The translations under genes and the position numbers were made by a program. The notes under the pieces are model-generated. The model did no database searches. It was not told the origin of the DNA and worked only from the letters and a program-made list of their open reading frames with translations. Shown here piece by piece: positions 8,528 to 17,242 of a DNA stretch of 37,446 nt; within the stretch, counting starts at the first letter, position 1; each line of letters begins with the position of its first letter. The stretch is from Actinomycetota bacterium (GTDB lineage: Bacteria; Actinomycetota; Thermoleophilia; RBG-16-64-13): the NCBI GenBank assembly GCA_012523095.1, contig JAAYJE010000098.1, positions 1-37,446 of the forward strand, given 5' to 3'.

Positions 8528-10708
8528 CTAGAATAAGTCCTTCAGACGCCGGCGGATGTCCTCGGTTGTGACGCCGTCGCCCTGTCCCGCGGTGTCCCCA
8601 GGGGTGGGAGCCGAGGGCCCATTCGAGCCGAGCGTTGCCGACGCGGGCTGTAGATCGAAGAGACGGAGCGCGCGGTCGGACACGAAGCGGGTCAACTGTG
8701 CGTAGCCGTGCGCGTCACTGAAGCTTCGTGGACGACTGTAGTACCGTACGGGATAGCAGACGTAGAGCCAGTCTTTGGCCCGTGTCAGAGCCACGTAGAA
8801 GAGGCGGCGTTCCTCCTCGATCTCCTCCAACCTGCCGGTGGCCATGTCGGAGGGGATGTTGCCGTCGGCGGCGTGTATGACGAACACCACGTCCCATTCC
8901 AACCCCTTGGCGGAGTGCATGGTGGAGAGGATGAGGAAGTCTTCGTCGAGCAGAGGTGGTCCCGCCAGGTCCTCGGTGTAGGCAGGGGGATCGAGTGCTA
9001 TCTCGGCCAGAAAACGGGCCCTGTCGGGGAAGCGGGCGGCCAGCCACTCAAGCTGCTCGAGATCCATGACCCGGGCGCGGGCGTTGTCGTAGAGGCGCTG
9101 CAGAAGCGGCGTGTAGAAGAGCCTGATCCGCTTGATCTGGGAGGCGAGATCCCCCGGGTCCCTGCTCGCGATGTCGGCCATGAGCGACACCAGCCCGTTC
9201 CACGCCTCCGCCGACGCGGCTGAGGGGGCCGGGCAATCGGACCAGGCTGCGAATCGGGCGGGAGCGGCCCCGAGCCGGTCCATCAGGGCTCTGGCCTTCT
9301 TGGGCCCGACCCCAGGAAGAAGCATCAGCACCCGAGTGCCGGCCATGAGGTCGCGCGGGTTCTCGGCCAGCCGGAGGAAGGCCATGAGGTCCTTGACGTG
9401 CGCCGTCTCCACGAAGCGCAGCCCACCGTACTTGCGGAAGGGGATATTGCGCCGGGCAAGCTCTAACTCGAGAGCCAGGCTGTGGTGCGAGGCGCGGAAC
9501 AGGACGGCCTGGCGGCGCAGGGCCAATCCGGCCTCGCGATGGTCGAGCACGGTGCGGATGATGAACTCGGTCTGCTCGTTCTCGTCTTCGCAGGGTGTCA
9601 GGCGGGGCTTATCGCCTTCCCGCCGTTCGGTCCATAAGTCTTTGGCGTGCCGCTCCGAGGCTCCGGCCATCACCTCGTTCGTCGCGTCGAGGATGGGTTG
9701 GGTGCTGCGGTAGTTACGCTCCAGGGTGACTACGGTGGTGTCGGGAAGCTGTTGGGGGAAGTCGAGGATGTTGCGGACCGTCGCAGCCCGAAACGAGTAG
9801 ATGGCTTGAGCGTCGTCGCCCACCGCGGTCAGGTTCACTCCCCCAGGACAGAGCATCTGCAGGATCTCCGCCTGCAGCCGGTTGGTGTCCTGATATTCAT
9901 CGACCAGCACGAGGTCGAAACGCGCGTGGACGGAGCGGGCGGCACGGGAGTCGGTCAGCAGACCGTGCCAGAAGAGCAGTAGGTCATCATAGTCGAGGAC
10001 GCTCTGCTCCCCCTTGTGATCGACGTAGGCTGAGAAGAGGCGGCGCAGGTCTTCGATCTCACCCCTGCACCAGGGGAAATGGTTCTCCACCGTCTCTTCC
10101 ACGGTCTCGCGGGCGTTGACGCAGCGGCTGTAGATGTCCATGCAGGTGCCCTTGAGGGGGAAGCGGCGGTCGTTCTTGGAGAGGCCCAGTTCGGTGCGGA
10201 GCACGCCCATCAAGTCCTCGGCGTCGCCTCGATCGAGGATGGTGAATGATGGGTCGAGCCCAATGGTTCGCCCGTGGAGGCGGAGCAGGCGGGTGGCCGT
10301 CGCGTGGAAGGTGCCGCCCCACACCTTGCCCGAAGCCGCGCGGTCGGTGGCCGGGGCGTCGGAGAGGCGCTTGTCTGCAGAAGCGCCGACTGCTGCTCCC
10401 GGCACGGGGCGCCGCGTCTCCGTCTCGAGCCGACGCAGGATGCCGTCCACGCGGCGTAGCATCTCACCGGCCGCCCGTCGCGTGAAAGTGAGCAGCAGGA
10501 TGCGCCCCGGGTCGGCACCCGTGGCGATCTTGTAGGCCACCCGGTGTGCGAGGGTGGCGGTCTTGCCCGTGCCGGCCCCGGCCACGATGAGCAGGGGACC
10601 GCCTTCATGGAGCACGGCCTGGCGTTGCCGGTCGTTCAACTCAGCAAGCATCGCTCCGATGGGCGTCCCCAGTGTAGCGCGCTCACCCCCCTTGGGGGCT
10701 CCATCCAT
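8528..10708 (-). CDS. UvrD/PcrA/Rep-type ATP-dependent DNA helicase (superfamily 1A)
   Basis: All main SF1A motifs are visible: LNDRQRQAV (Q motif), Walker A VAGAGTGKTATL, a GTFHATATRLLR segment, Walker B LVLVDEYQDTNRLQ, motif III VGDDAQAIYSFRAA, LERNYRSTQPIL, the helix KYGGLRFVETAHVKDLMAFLRL, STMHSAKGLEWDVVFV and RLFYVALTRAKDWLYV. It is a 3'-5' DNA translocase or helicase probably used in repair or replication-fork clearance. The frame is open up to 11188, but that portion is antisense to the neighbouring nitroreductase. ATG 10708 with an upstream AAGGA gives 726 residues, a normal family length. The C-terminus after the helicase core is short and lacks an obvious nuclease. Confidence 0.9.
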   Translation of the reverse strand: MDGAPKGGERATLGTPIGAMLAELNDRQRQAVLHEGGPLLIVAGAGTGKTATLAHRVAYKIATGADPGRILLLTFTRRAAGEMLRRVDGILRRLETETRRPVPGAAVGASADKRLSDAPATDRAASGKVWGGTFHATATRLLRLHGRTIGLDPSFTILDRGDAEDLMGVLRTELGLSKNDRRFPLKGTCMDIYSRCVNARETVEETVENHFPWCRGEIEDLRRLFSAYVDHKGEQSVLDYDDLLLFWHGLLTDSRAARSVHARFDLVLVDEYQDTNRLQAEILQMLCPGGVNLTAVGDDAQAIYSFRAATVRNILDFPQQLPDTTVVTLERNYRSTQPILDATNEVMAGASERHAKDLWTERREGDKPRLTPCEDENEQTEFIIRTVLDHREAGLALRRQAVLFRASHHSLALELELARRNIPFRKYGGLRFVETAHVKDLMAFLRLAENPRDLMAGTRVLMLLPGVGPKKARALMDRLGAAPARFAAWSDCPAPSAASAEAWNGLVSLMADIASRDPGDLASQIKRIRLFYTPLLQRLYDNARARVMDLEQLEWLAARFPDRARFLAEIALDPPAYTEDLAGPPLLDEDFLILSTMHSAKGLEWDVVFVIHAADGNIPSDMATGRLEEIEEERRLFYVALTRAKDWLYVCYPVRYYSRPRSFSDAHGYAQLTRFVSDRALRLFDLQPASATLGSNGPSAPTPGDTAGQGDGVTTEDIRRRLKDLF

Positions 10709-10793
10709 TCTCTGACGCCGTTCCTTCCCGTATCGACGATGATTGGAGAGACAAGCATACAGTGCCGCTCGACTCGGTGTTCTTCGCTCCGAT

Positions 10794-11552
10794 CTAGTAT
10801 CCGGCCGGCCTTCCGACCGGGATGATGTAGAGGGGTTGCTCCCCGGCAGGCAGGCCGGCGGCCGCCCGCACCTGCTCGTCCGAGAATGCGCCCACCGTGA
10901 CGGCTCCCAGTCCCAGCGTGACCGCCTGGAGGCAGAGGTTCTGAGCGGCGTGCCCCGCCTCCAGGTGGACGTACCGGATGCCGCGGTCCCCGTAGCGTTC
11001 CGTGGTGCGCTCATACACTGCGGCGACAATGATGTCCACTGCGCCGTCACCGATGCAGGCCTGACCGAGGCCCGCCTCCATGAGCCCCGCGCGGACGTCG
11101 CCCCCTGAGACGGTCTCCAGCGCGTGCTCCCGCGGATGGTAGCGGTAGACGCCCGGCCGGAGACCGGTGACCATCGCGGTCGCCGCATAGACTTCCAACG
11201 GATATGTGCCGCCCGCCGACGGCGCCGCCCGGGCTCCTCGGTCTGAAGTCACTCCCTGTGCCGCCCACAACAACCGGCCGAGCTCGGTCAAGGTCAAAGG
11301 CTCGTCAGAGTACTCTCGCACAGACCGCCGAACCCGGATGGCTTCCTCCAGAGAGACGGGCCCATCCGGCTGTGGGGCAGGTAGAGGAATCATTGCACGA
11401 CCGTCCGCCGGCGTCCCATCGTCGGCCGTCGCCTCGGTCATCCCGGTGAGCGAGGTCTGGGAATCCGTCGCCTCGTCACAAGCGAGGCCGGTCGTGGCTG
11501 CGAACAGGAGCGCGACCGACATCGCGACCACCAAGCACGTTGCGCGGCCCAC
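10794..11552 (-). CDS. SagB/ThcOx-type nitroreductase-fold oxidoreductase, predicted lipoprotein
   Basis: This 252-residue protein starts at GTG 11552 with GGGAGG seven bases upstream. The N-terminus is a signal peptide ending in a lipobox TGLAC, so an exported, lipid-anchored protein is predicted. The remainder is a SagB-type FMN oxidoreductase: EEAIRVRRSVREYSDEPLTL, LLWAAQGVTSDRG, AAPSAGGTYPLEVY, YHLEAGHAAQ-like segment RYVHLEAGHAAQNLCLQA, and LGAVTVGAFSDEQVR. SagB proteins oxidise azolines in peptide natural products, but stand-alone SagB-like proteins of unknown substrate are frequent. No YcaO or precursor peptide is visible nearby, so a RiPP role is not supported. Confidence 0.85.
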   Translation of the reverse strand: MGRATCLVVAMSVALLFAATTGLACDEATDSQTSLTGMTEATADDGTPADGRAMIPLPAPQPDGPVSLEEAIRVRRSVREYSDEPLTLTELGRLLWAAQGVTSDRGARAAPSAGGTYPLEVYAATAMVTGLRPGVYRYHPREHALETVSGGDVRAGLMEAGLGQACIGDGAVDIIVAAVYERTTERYGDRGIRYVHLEAGHAAQNLCLQAVTLGLGAVTVGAFSDEQVRAAAGLPAGEQPLYIIPVGRPAGY

Positions 11553-11733
11553 CCCACCACCTCCCGGATCTGGTCAGAGACACTCTCGATCCCGCGCATG
11601 GTCGGCCCCGGTTTGACCGGGTTCTTTCGTGGAGACGCTACCATAGAGTCCGGCGCCCCGAGAAGGCCGCCGTGCCGCTTGGGTACACTAGATACAATAG
11701 TCGGGTGGGAGCCTTCATTTCTGGGGACGGACT

Positions 11734-13338
11734 GTGAGTGTCGAACGCCGGATAGGAATAGGCATGATGGCGGTTCTGGCGCTGCTCGTGATCACGGTCG
11801 CGGGCTGCGGTGGGTCCGGCCTGGAACAGGTGCGACTCGACAGCGGTCCTATTATCGGCGTTCAAGAGGAGGCCGGGGGCGGAGAGATCTGGGTCTTCAA
11901 AGGGATCCCGTATGCCGCGCCTCCCATCGGGGAGCTCCGTTGGAAGCCTCCTCAACCGGTGGCTGCCTGGCAGGAACCGCTCCGGTGCACATCTTTCGGC
12001 CCCTCTTGCCCTCAGCCGACTCAGATGGGACTTCCTCCTCTTGACGTGGGCGAGACCGGCGAAGACTGCCTCTATCTGAACGTATGGTCCCCGGCGGACT
12101 CGCCCGAGGAACGTCTGCCGGTGATGGTCTGGATCCATGGGGGCAGCTTCGAGACCGGCTCGGGTTCCATGGCCGTCTACGGCGGGCATGATCTGGCGGC
12201 CCTGGGAGTGGTGGTTGTCACCGTCAATTACCGGGTCGGACCCTTGGGCTTCCTCGCCCACCCGGCTCTGTCGGCCGAGTCGCCGGAAGGGGTGTCGGGC
12301 AACTACGGGCTACTCGACGAGATCGCGGCTCTCCAATGGGTGCAGAGGAACATCGCCGTCTTCGGAGGTGATCCGGCCAATGTGACCGTTTTCGGGGAAT
12401 CGGCAGGAGCCATCAGCGTCCTCGACCTCCTGGTGAGCCCCCTGACCGAGGGTCTCTTCGCGAAGGCCATCGCTCAGAGCGCCATCCTGCTCGACCACGG
12501 GTTCGGGGTCACGACGGCCTCCACGCTCGAGGCCGGGGAGGAGGCGGGTATGGATCTGGCGGAACGACTCGGGGTCGATCCGGCAGGAGATGTCGCCGCC
12601 CAGATGAGGGCGAGGACCCCGGGGGAGCTGCTGGCCGCAGCGGAGGGGCTTGCCGAGGAGTCGGGGCTGATGGAGCGGGGTCTTATCTGGAAGCCCGTCG
12701 CAGACGGTCGGGCGTTACCCGATCTCCCGACCAAGCTCTGGGCTGCGGGCACGCATCACCCCATACCCCTCTTGATCGGCTCCAACGCCGATGAAGGCAA
12801 TACCTTCTTGGCCGGTCTCACCGTCTCGGCGGAGGACTTCGATGCACAGATGAGCCGGGTCTTCGGCGGGTACGTAGAGGAGGCGAAGGAACTCTACCCG
12901 GTTGTGGACCAGGATGATATCGTCCCCATGTTCAGTCGCATGCTGACCGAGGTGGGGTTCGCCTCCACCGTGCGTTTGGCCGCCCGAGCCATGAGTCTGG
13001 TGAGTCCCACTTTCGTCTATCACTTCACCCGAGTTCCCTTCGCCAACCCTCTGGGGGCCTTCCACGGGGCGGAGATCCCCTATGTGTTCGGCACCGTGGA
13101 TCTTTTCGCGGGTCTAGGCAAGATCGAGCAGGTCGACTACGGACTCTCCGAGGCCGTCATGGGCTACTGGACCAGGTTCGCAGCCACGGGCGATCCCAAT
13201 GGTGGTGACGCACCGGCGTGGCCTCGATACGATCTCCCCTCCGACCAACACCTGGAGTTGGGCGACGTGATCCAAGTTGGGACAGGTCTCAGCAAGGAGG
13301 CCTGTGATCTGGCCGACCGAGTGCGAGGTTCGGACTAG
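11734..13338 (+). CDS. Type-B carboxylesterase (para-nitrobenzyl esterase family), predicted lipoprotein
   Basis: This 534-residue alpha/beta-hydrolase hydrolyses carboxylic esters. A basic N-terminus, hydrophobic stretch and lipobox VAGC (Cys25) predict export and lipid anchoring. Family motifs are FKGIPYAAPPIGELRW, EDCLYLNVWSP, oxyanion-hole HGGSF (135-139), NYRVGPLGFL, the nucleophile elbow GESAG (Ser223) and a late AFHGAEIPYVFG that carries the catalytic His. GTG 11734 is used because it keeps the positively charged signal n-region. ATG 11764 has a better AGGA upstream but would remove those charges. It is divergent from the SagB-like lipoprotein gene. The TACAAT at 11693-11698 is a possible -10 box. 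Confidence 0.9.
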   Translation: MSVERRIGIGMMAVLALLVITVAGCGGSGLEQVRLDSGPIIGVQEEAGGGEIWVFKGIPYAAPPIGELRWKPPQPVAAWQEPLRCTSFGPSCPQPTQMGLPPLDVGETGEDCLYLNVWSPADSPEERLPVMVWIHGGSFETGSGSMAVYGGHDLAALGVVVVTVNYRVGPLGFLAHPALSAESPEGVSGNYGLLDEIAALQWVQRNIAVFGGDPANVTVFGESAGAISVLDLLVSPLTEGLFAKAIAQSAILLDHGFGVTTASTLEAGEEAGMDLAERLGVDPAGDVAAQMRARTPGELLAAAEGLAEESGLMERGLIWKPVADGRALPDLPTKLWAAGTHHPIPLLIGSNADEGNTFLAGLTVSAEDFDAQMSRVFGGYVEEAKELYPVVDQDDIVPMFSRMLTEVGFASTVRLAARAMSLVSPTFVYHFTRVPFANPLGAFHGAEIPYVFGTVDLFAGLGKIEQVDYGLSEAVMGYWTRFAATGDPNGGDAPAWPRYDLPSDQHLELGDVIQVGTGLSKEACDLADRVRGSD

Positions 13339-13484
13339 TCGAGTGAGAACAGCGGTGAGCTGCTTGGCGTCAGGATACGCGAAGTCCAGGTGCACGGCCT
13401 GTTCCTCGCTAAGTAGAGGGATCGTCACGCTTGATGATAACATTGGTTCCATATACAGGCTGTCCTCGAAGGAGGGTGGGCTTC

Positions 13485-13625
13485 GTGCTGCTCACCGGGG
13501 GGATATTGGTAGGGCTGCGGCGGGAAGGGCATGGCCTAGGCGTCGCAGGTCCTGTCGCTGCCTTGACGGAGGCCCTGCGACCGGCTGCTGCTGAGGTTGT
13601 CTGCCTGGCAGGGAAGGCACGATGA
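13485..13625 (+). CDS. Possible small ORF coupled to the HEAT-repeat gene
   Basis: GTG 13485 is preceded by AAGGAGG at 13469-13475 with a nine-base spacer, a strong site. The 46-codon frame is rich in Leu, Gly, Ala and Val and contains LRREGHGLGVAGP. It ends in TGA overlapping the next start as ATGA. The product resembles nothing specific. It could be a coupling ORF or a fragment of a Rossmann-fold protein. The rest of 13339-13484 shows no gene. Confidence 0.35.
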   Translation: MLLTGGILVGLRREGHGLGVAGPVAALTEALRPAAAEVVCLAGKAR

Positions 13626-15349
13626 AGGACCGGATGGCGCCCTCAGCGGACCGCCAATCGGTCGGGAAGATCTGCACTGCCATGCACCATGCTTATCGTG
13701 GGCTCCGACTCTTTCCCGCCGACCATCCCAGTGCGCGTGGGTCCATAGACACGCTTGTCGGTAGCGTGACCTCTCATGTGACGAGCATGGGTTCCGTACA
13801 TCTCCAAATCGACGAGATGAGGGTGTTGTATGAGAACGAACAGGTGTATTCATACGAGGGAAGCCGGGACAATCTCGCTTTTCTGATGTTTCGAGACGGG
13901 ATCCGTGCCCTCTCGTTTCATCCCGACGTGGAGCCCTGGGAGATCGAGGCGCTGGTGGACGTGCTCTCGCATGCCGACGATCTGGCGGACCTCGACCATG
14001 ACCTTGCCACGACGTTGTGGGAGCGCGAGCTCATCCACATTGATCACGAAGTGGTCGACCCGTTCCTGACAGGCGGGGGGGAACTGAGGGGCGAGGCGGT
14101 CGAGGAGCTGAGAGAGACGGTCACACGGCGGCTGGGCGAACTGTCACCGGCCGATGTCGCCGTGGGGTTGAGCGGCGGCGGGGGTCTCGGGGTCGCCGGA
14201 GAAGGCGGTGGGGGTGCTGAGGATGGTCTGGCGGGGCCCGGCACCGGCGCGTTGCAGGCGGAGGACTCAGCTCTTTCGCAGGAGGACATGGACCTGATCG
14301 AGCAGATGGTGGCCGATTCCTCCCGGGTGCTTGATGACTTCACCATCATCCTCTTGGAGATCATCGGCGCCGATTTCGACAGGCCGGAGGGCGATGATGA
14401 GCCGGCACGCGCCTTGTCGATGGTCTGCCAGCAATACATCGACCTGGGGAACGTGGACGGTCTAACTGTGGTGTTGGAGCGGCTCGAGGCGTTGGAGAGA
14501 GAAGGCCGGCGACCTGCCGGCTTTGCCTCGGGAATGGTCGGCGCGGCTGTGACCCCGGCGCGTCTGGCCGGACTGATCGAACGGATGACCCAAACGTCAT
14601 CGGAGGAGACCGCGCGGATGGAGCGACTCCTGAGGCGGATCCGTGGATGGATATATCCGGCCCTGCTTGAGACGCTCGTCGAGAATAACGACAAGTCCGT
14701 GCGTAAGACGGTGCTCGCGCTCCTTCGCACAGGGTCTGGGATACCGGTGCAGTATATCTGGCCCCTCATGCATGACACCCGGTGGTATGTAGTAAGGAAC
14801 GCTGTGCAGCTCGCCAGAGGCTCTGACGACCCGGAGTTGCCGATCCAGTTGGAGCGCCTGTTGCGCCACCCGGACGAGCGGGTCCGTCGGGAGGTCATCC
14901 GCAGCTTGGATGTGATCGGAGGATCGCGTGCGGCCCCGCTCCTCTTGAAGGTGCTGTGGGACGAGGATTCGGCCGTCCGCACCCTGGCCGTCCGCAGCCT
15001 CAGCCGTCATGGGAACCGGGGGCATTTCGCGTCGGTGAGCGCGCAGGTCGAAGCCCGGGAGTTCGAGACCCGTCCGTCCGAGGAGCTGGAGGCCTTCCTT
15101 GAGGCCTTTGCGCTCCTGGGCGGAGAGATCACTGTCGCCACGCTGGACAAGATGTGGAAGAAGAGATTCTTCAGGACCCGCCCTCTGCCCCTCAGGCTGG
15201 CGGCGGTTCAAGCCCTCGGTCTGATCCCGACTCGAACTGCCCGTGATGCTCTTGGTGAGGCCTCCAAGTCCGGGGACGCCCAGGTGCGCAAGGCGGCGGT
15301 TCGCGCTCTCGCCCAGGGGCAGAGCCGGAGCGGGGAGGCCCGTCCATGA
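13622..15349 (+). CDS. HEAT-repeat protein with N-terminal domain resembling that of the following HD-GYP protein
   Basis: This 575-residue protein is probably cytoplasmic, with no signal or membrane helix. Residues 1-130 form an alpha/beta region (GLRLFPADHPSARGSIDTL, VHLQIDEMRVLYENEQVYS, NLAFLMFRDGIRALSF). A Gly-rich linker follows near 180-215. The C-terminal half (about 340-570) contains HEAT/PBS-lyase-like repeats such as WYVVRNAVQLARGSDDPELP, DERVRREVIRSLDVIGG and DSAVRTLAVRSLSRHG, which form scaffolds for protein binding. The N-terminal region has the same pattern as the N-terminus of the next protein, whose start overlaps this stop as ATGA. They probably work together in signalling (inference). 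Confidence 0.75.
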   Translation: MKDRMAPSADRQSVGKICTAMHHAYRGLRLFPADHPSARGSIDTLVGSVTSHVTSMGSVHLQIDEMRVLYENEQVYSYEGSRDNLAFLMFRDGIRALSFHPDVEPWEIEALVDVLSHADDLADLDHDLATTLWERELIHIDHEVVDPFLTGGGELRGEAVEELRETVTRRLGELSPADVAVGLSGGGGLGVAGEGGGGAEDGLAGPGTGALQAEDSALSQEDMDLIEQMVADSSRVLDDFTIILLEIIGADFDRPEGDDEPARALSMVCQQYIDLGNVDGLTVVLERLEALEREGRRPAGFASGMVGAAVTPARLAGLIERMTQTSSEETARMERLLRRIRGWIYPALLETLVENNDKSVRKTVLALLRTGSGIPVQYIWPLMHDTRWYVVRNAVQLARGSDDPELPIQLERLLRHPDERVRREVIRSLDVIGGSRAAPLLLKVLWDEDSAVRTLAVRSLSRHGNRGHFASVSAQVEAREFETRPSEELEAFLEAFALLGGEITVATLDKMWKKRFFRTRPLPLRLAAVQALGLIPTRTARDALGEASKSGDAQVRKAAVRALAQGQSRSGEARP

Positions 15350-16776
15350 CCGACAAAGCCGAAACGGCGTCCATCGCTCGGCGAGGGCAACAGTTGGCCC
15401 TCGCTCTCGCCTCAGCTATACGTACCGCTGCGTATTACGATGAAGGCAACGCGGTCATGAGGCAGGCCGTTTCGAGTCTGGCCCGGATACTGGCCGAGGC
15501 GAGTGCCGAGAACGACGCCGTGAGTGTGGGCGTACGAAGCCACTGCGTGTTCGTCGACAAGGTGCGGGTTCCGACGTCCGTGTCCACCTATGAGCGTTTC
15601 ACTTTTCTTGTACAGCTGTTCGAAACGTGGAGCGTCGGCGAGATGACCTTCAACGCCGGTCTCGCCGAGAGTGAGCTGATGAGCGCGCTCTTGCTGGTTT
15701 CGCGTACGCAGCCGGCGGAGGGTGGGCCCGGCCTCAGCTCTATGCTTGCCGCAAAAGGCGTGGAGCATATCGTTGTTGAGGAGATCGTCCAAGTGGAGGA
15801 TGAGATCGATTCGGTCGGCCTCGGCTCTATGAAATTGTCTGCCATATTGGCGTACTCCGCGGCCATGCAGTTGGGTGGTGAGCTGGGCGAGGTGACCGGG
15901 CCTATAGAGCCGGGAATGATGCGGCGCGTGCGTCACGTCACTCAGGCGGTGGTGGACGAGATCATCCGTGACCCCGGGTTGGTGCTGTCGTTCACCACGA
16001 TCAAGGACTACGACAAGTACCTCATTCTTCACTCTGCGAACCTAGCTGTGTTGTCGACCGTGCTTGGTCAACGACTCGGTTTGAGCAAAGCGAGACTGGG
16101 AGAGCTCTGCCTGGCCGGGTTCCTACATGACGTGGGCAAGCTGGGAGTCGACCCCGACATCCTGCAGAAGCCGCTCGAACTCGACGAGAAAGAGTGGGAG
16201 GAGATACGGCGCCATCCGCTTCTGGCAGCCTATACGCTGCTGGGTAATCAACGCCTGACCAGCTCGAACATGAGGGCTGTGGTGGTGGCTTTCGAGCATC
16301 ATCTGAACCACGACCTGAGCGGTTATCCAACGACCGAGATCAAGAAGAGCGTGTCGCTTTTCGGAAGTATCGTCTCGATCACCGATGTCTTCGACGCGCT
16401 CACCACGGCTCGGATATACCGCAAGGTCAATTTCACTCCCGCGGACGCCATGGTGGAGGTCATCAGGAGGTCCGGGACCGGTTTCGATCCCGTCTTGGTC
16501 AAAGTGTTCACCGAGGTCATGGGCCTATACCCACCGGGGACGGTGGTGGTTCTGACGGGCGGTGAAGCCGGCGTGGTCTGCAGACCTCCGGCCGTGGGCC
16601 TTCCGCTCGACCGGCCGAAGGTGCGGATCGTCGTCGGGGAGGAGCCCGGGGTGGTCCGCGACCTCTGCGAGCGCAAGGGCTCCAGGTTCGTCCGCGACAT
16701 ACTGGCCGTCCTCAACCCATCGAACCAGGGCCAGATGCCGGCCGTCGACCCCGAGGTGCTCAGGTTCATGGACTAG
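15346..16776 (+). CDS. HD-GYP domain protein, probable cyclic-di-GMP phosphodiesterase or receptor
   Basis: The 476-residue protein has an N-terminal region (1-130) resembling the preceding gene product and a C-terminal HD-GYP domain (about 215-410). Visible motifs are LHSANLAVLS (His229), LAGFLHDVGKLGVD (His261-Asp262), RRHPLLAAYTLL, FEHHLNHDLSGYP and SIVSITDVFDALTTARIYR. HD-GYP enzymes hydrolyse cyclic di-GMP. The canonical HHE-x-x-D-G-x-GYP segment is here HHLNHDLSGYP, retaining the His pair and GYP but altered between, so activity may be reduced. No receiver or membrane domain is present. Its ATG overlaps the HEAT gene stop. Confidence 0.85.
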   Translation: MTDKAETASIARRGQQLALALASAIRTAAYYDEGNAVMRQAVSSLARILAEASAENDAVSVGVRSHCVFVDKVRVPTSVSTYERFTFLVQLFETWSVGEMTFNAGLAESELMSALLLVSRTQPAEGGPGLSSMLAAKGVEHIVVEEIVQVEDEIDSVGLGSMKLSAILAYSAAMQLGGELGEVTGPIEPGMMRRVRHVTQAVVDEIIRDPGLVLSFTTIKDYDKYLILHSANLAVLSTVLGQRLGLSKARLGELCLAGFLHDVGKLGVDPDILQKPLELDEKEWEEIRRHPLLAAYTLLGNQRLTSSNMRAVVVAFEHHLNHDLSGYPTTEIKKSVSLFGSIVSITDVFDALTTARIYRKVNFTPADAMVEVIRRSGTGFDPVLVKVFTEVMGLYPPGTVVVLTGGEAGVVCRPPAVGLPLDRPKVRIVVGEEPGVVRDLCERKGSRFVRDILAVLNPSNQGQMPAVDPEVLRFMD

Positions 16777-16810
16777 TCGCCGGGCACGGACCCGTCCGAC
16801 ACCGTCACAT

Positions 16811-17242
16811 TCAGCCGCTTCTCTTGCTTCCCATGAACAGAGAGAGGCCGACCGAGACTACGCTGATGATCAGAGCCCCTAACACGGCGTTCCAGAACCC
16901 TTCGACATGGAATCGTATGCCGATGCCCTCGACCATGATGTAAGAAGCCAGCCAGAGCATCAGTCCGTTGATGACCAGCGTGAAGAGTCCTAGGGTGATG
17001 ACGATGAGACCGCAGGAGAGTGCGTACAAGACGGGCCGGATGAAGGCGTTGACGAGTCCAAGCACCAAGCTGACCAGTAGGACGGCCCATATGCGGTGGG
17101 GCTCGTCCACATAGATGCCGGGCACGATCCACGTCGCCACCGCGACTGCCGCGGCCGTGACGGCCCAACGTACGACGAATCTGGACAACGGTCGGCTTCG
17201 AGTCAGTCGCCGGACCTGAGCAGCACCTTGCCCATGCCCCAA
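16811..17242 (-). CDS. Phage-holin-4_2-family small membrane protein
   Basis: This protein of about 143 residues has four hydrophobic helices: a first near FVVRWAVTAAAVAVATWIV, then AVLLVSLVLGLVNAF, GLIVITLGLFTLVINGLMLWLA and AVLGALIISVVSVGLSLFM. The motif LGLVNAFIRPVL and the GLFTLVINGLMLWLA segment are typical of the family annotated as phage holin family 4_2 (DUF360-like), common in bacterial chromosomes and not evidence of a prophage. The function is unknown; it probably lies in the cytoplasmic membrane. ATG 17242 overlaps the flavin reductase gene by 40 bases with only a weak GGGG upstream. A TTG at about 17188 is an alternative. Confidence 0.75.
   Translation of the reverse strand: MGHGQGAAQVRRLTRSRPLSRFVVRWAVTAAAVAVATWIVPGIYVDEPHRIWAVLLVSLVLGLVNAFIRPVLYALSCGLIVITLGLFTLVINGLMLWLASYIMVEGIGIRFHVEGFWNAVLGALIISVVSVGLSLFMGSKRSG

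Noticed and set aside
10709-11188. N-terminal extension of the helicase
   Set aside because: It overlaps the SagB-like gene in another frame and is Arg/Ser-rich, as shadow translations are; the helicase Q motif begins just after ATG 10708.
10794-11552. RiPP biosynthesis cluster around the SagB-like protein
   Set aside because: There is no YcaO, precursor peptide or transporter near it, and the protein is a predicted exported lipoprotein.
16811-17242. Prophage signal from the holin-family protein
   Set aside because: No other phage genes are nearby; this family is common as an ordinary chromosomal membrane protein.
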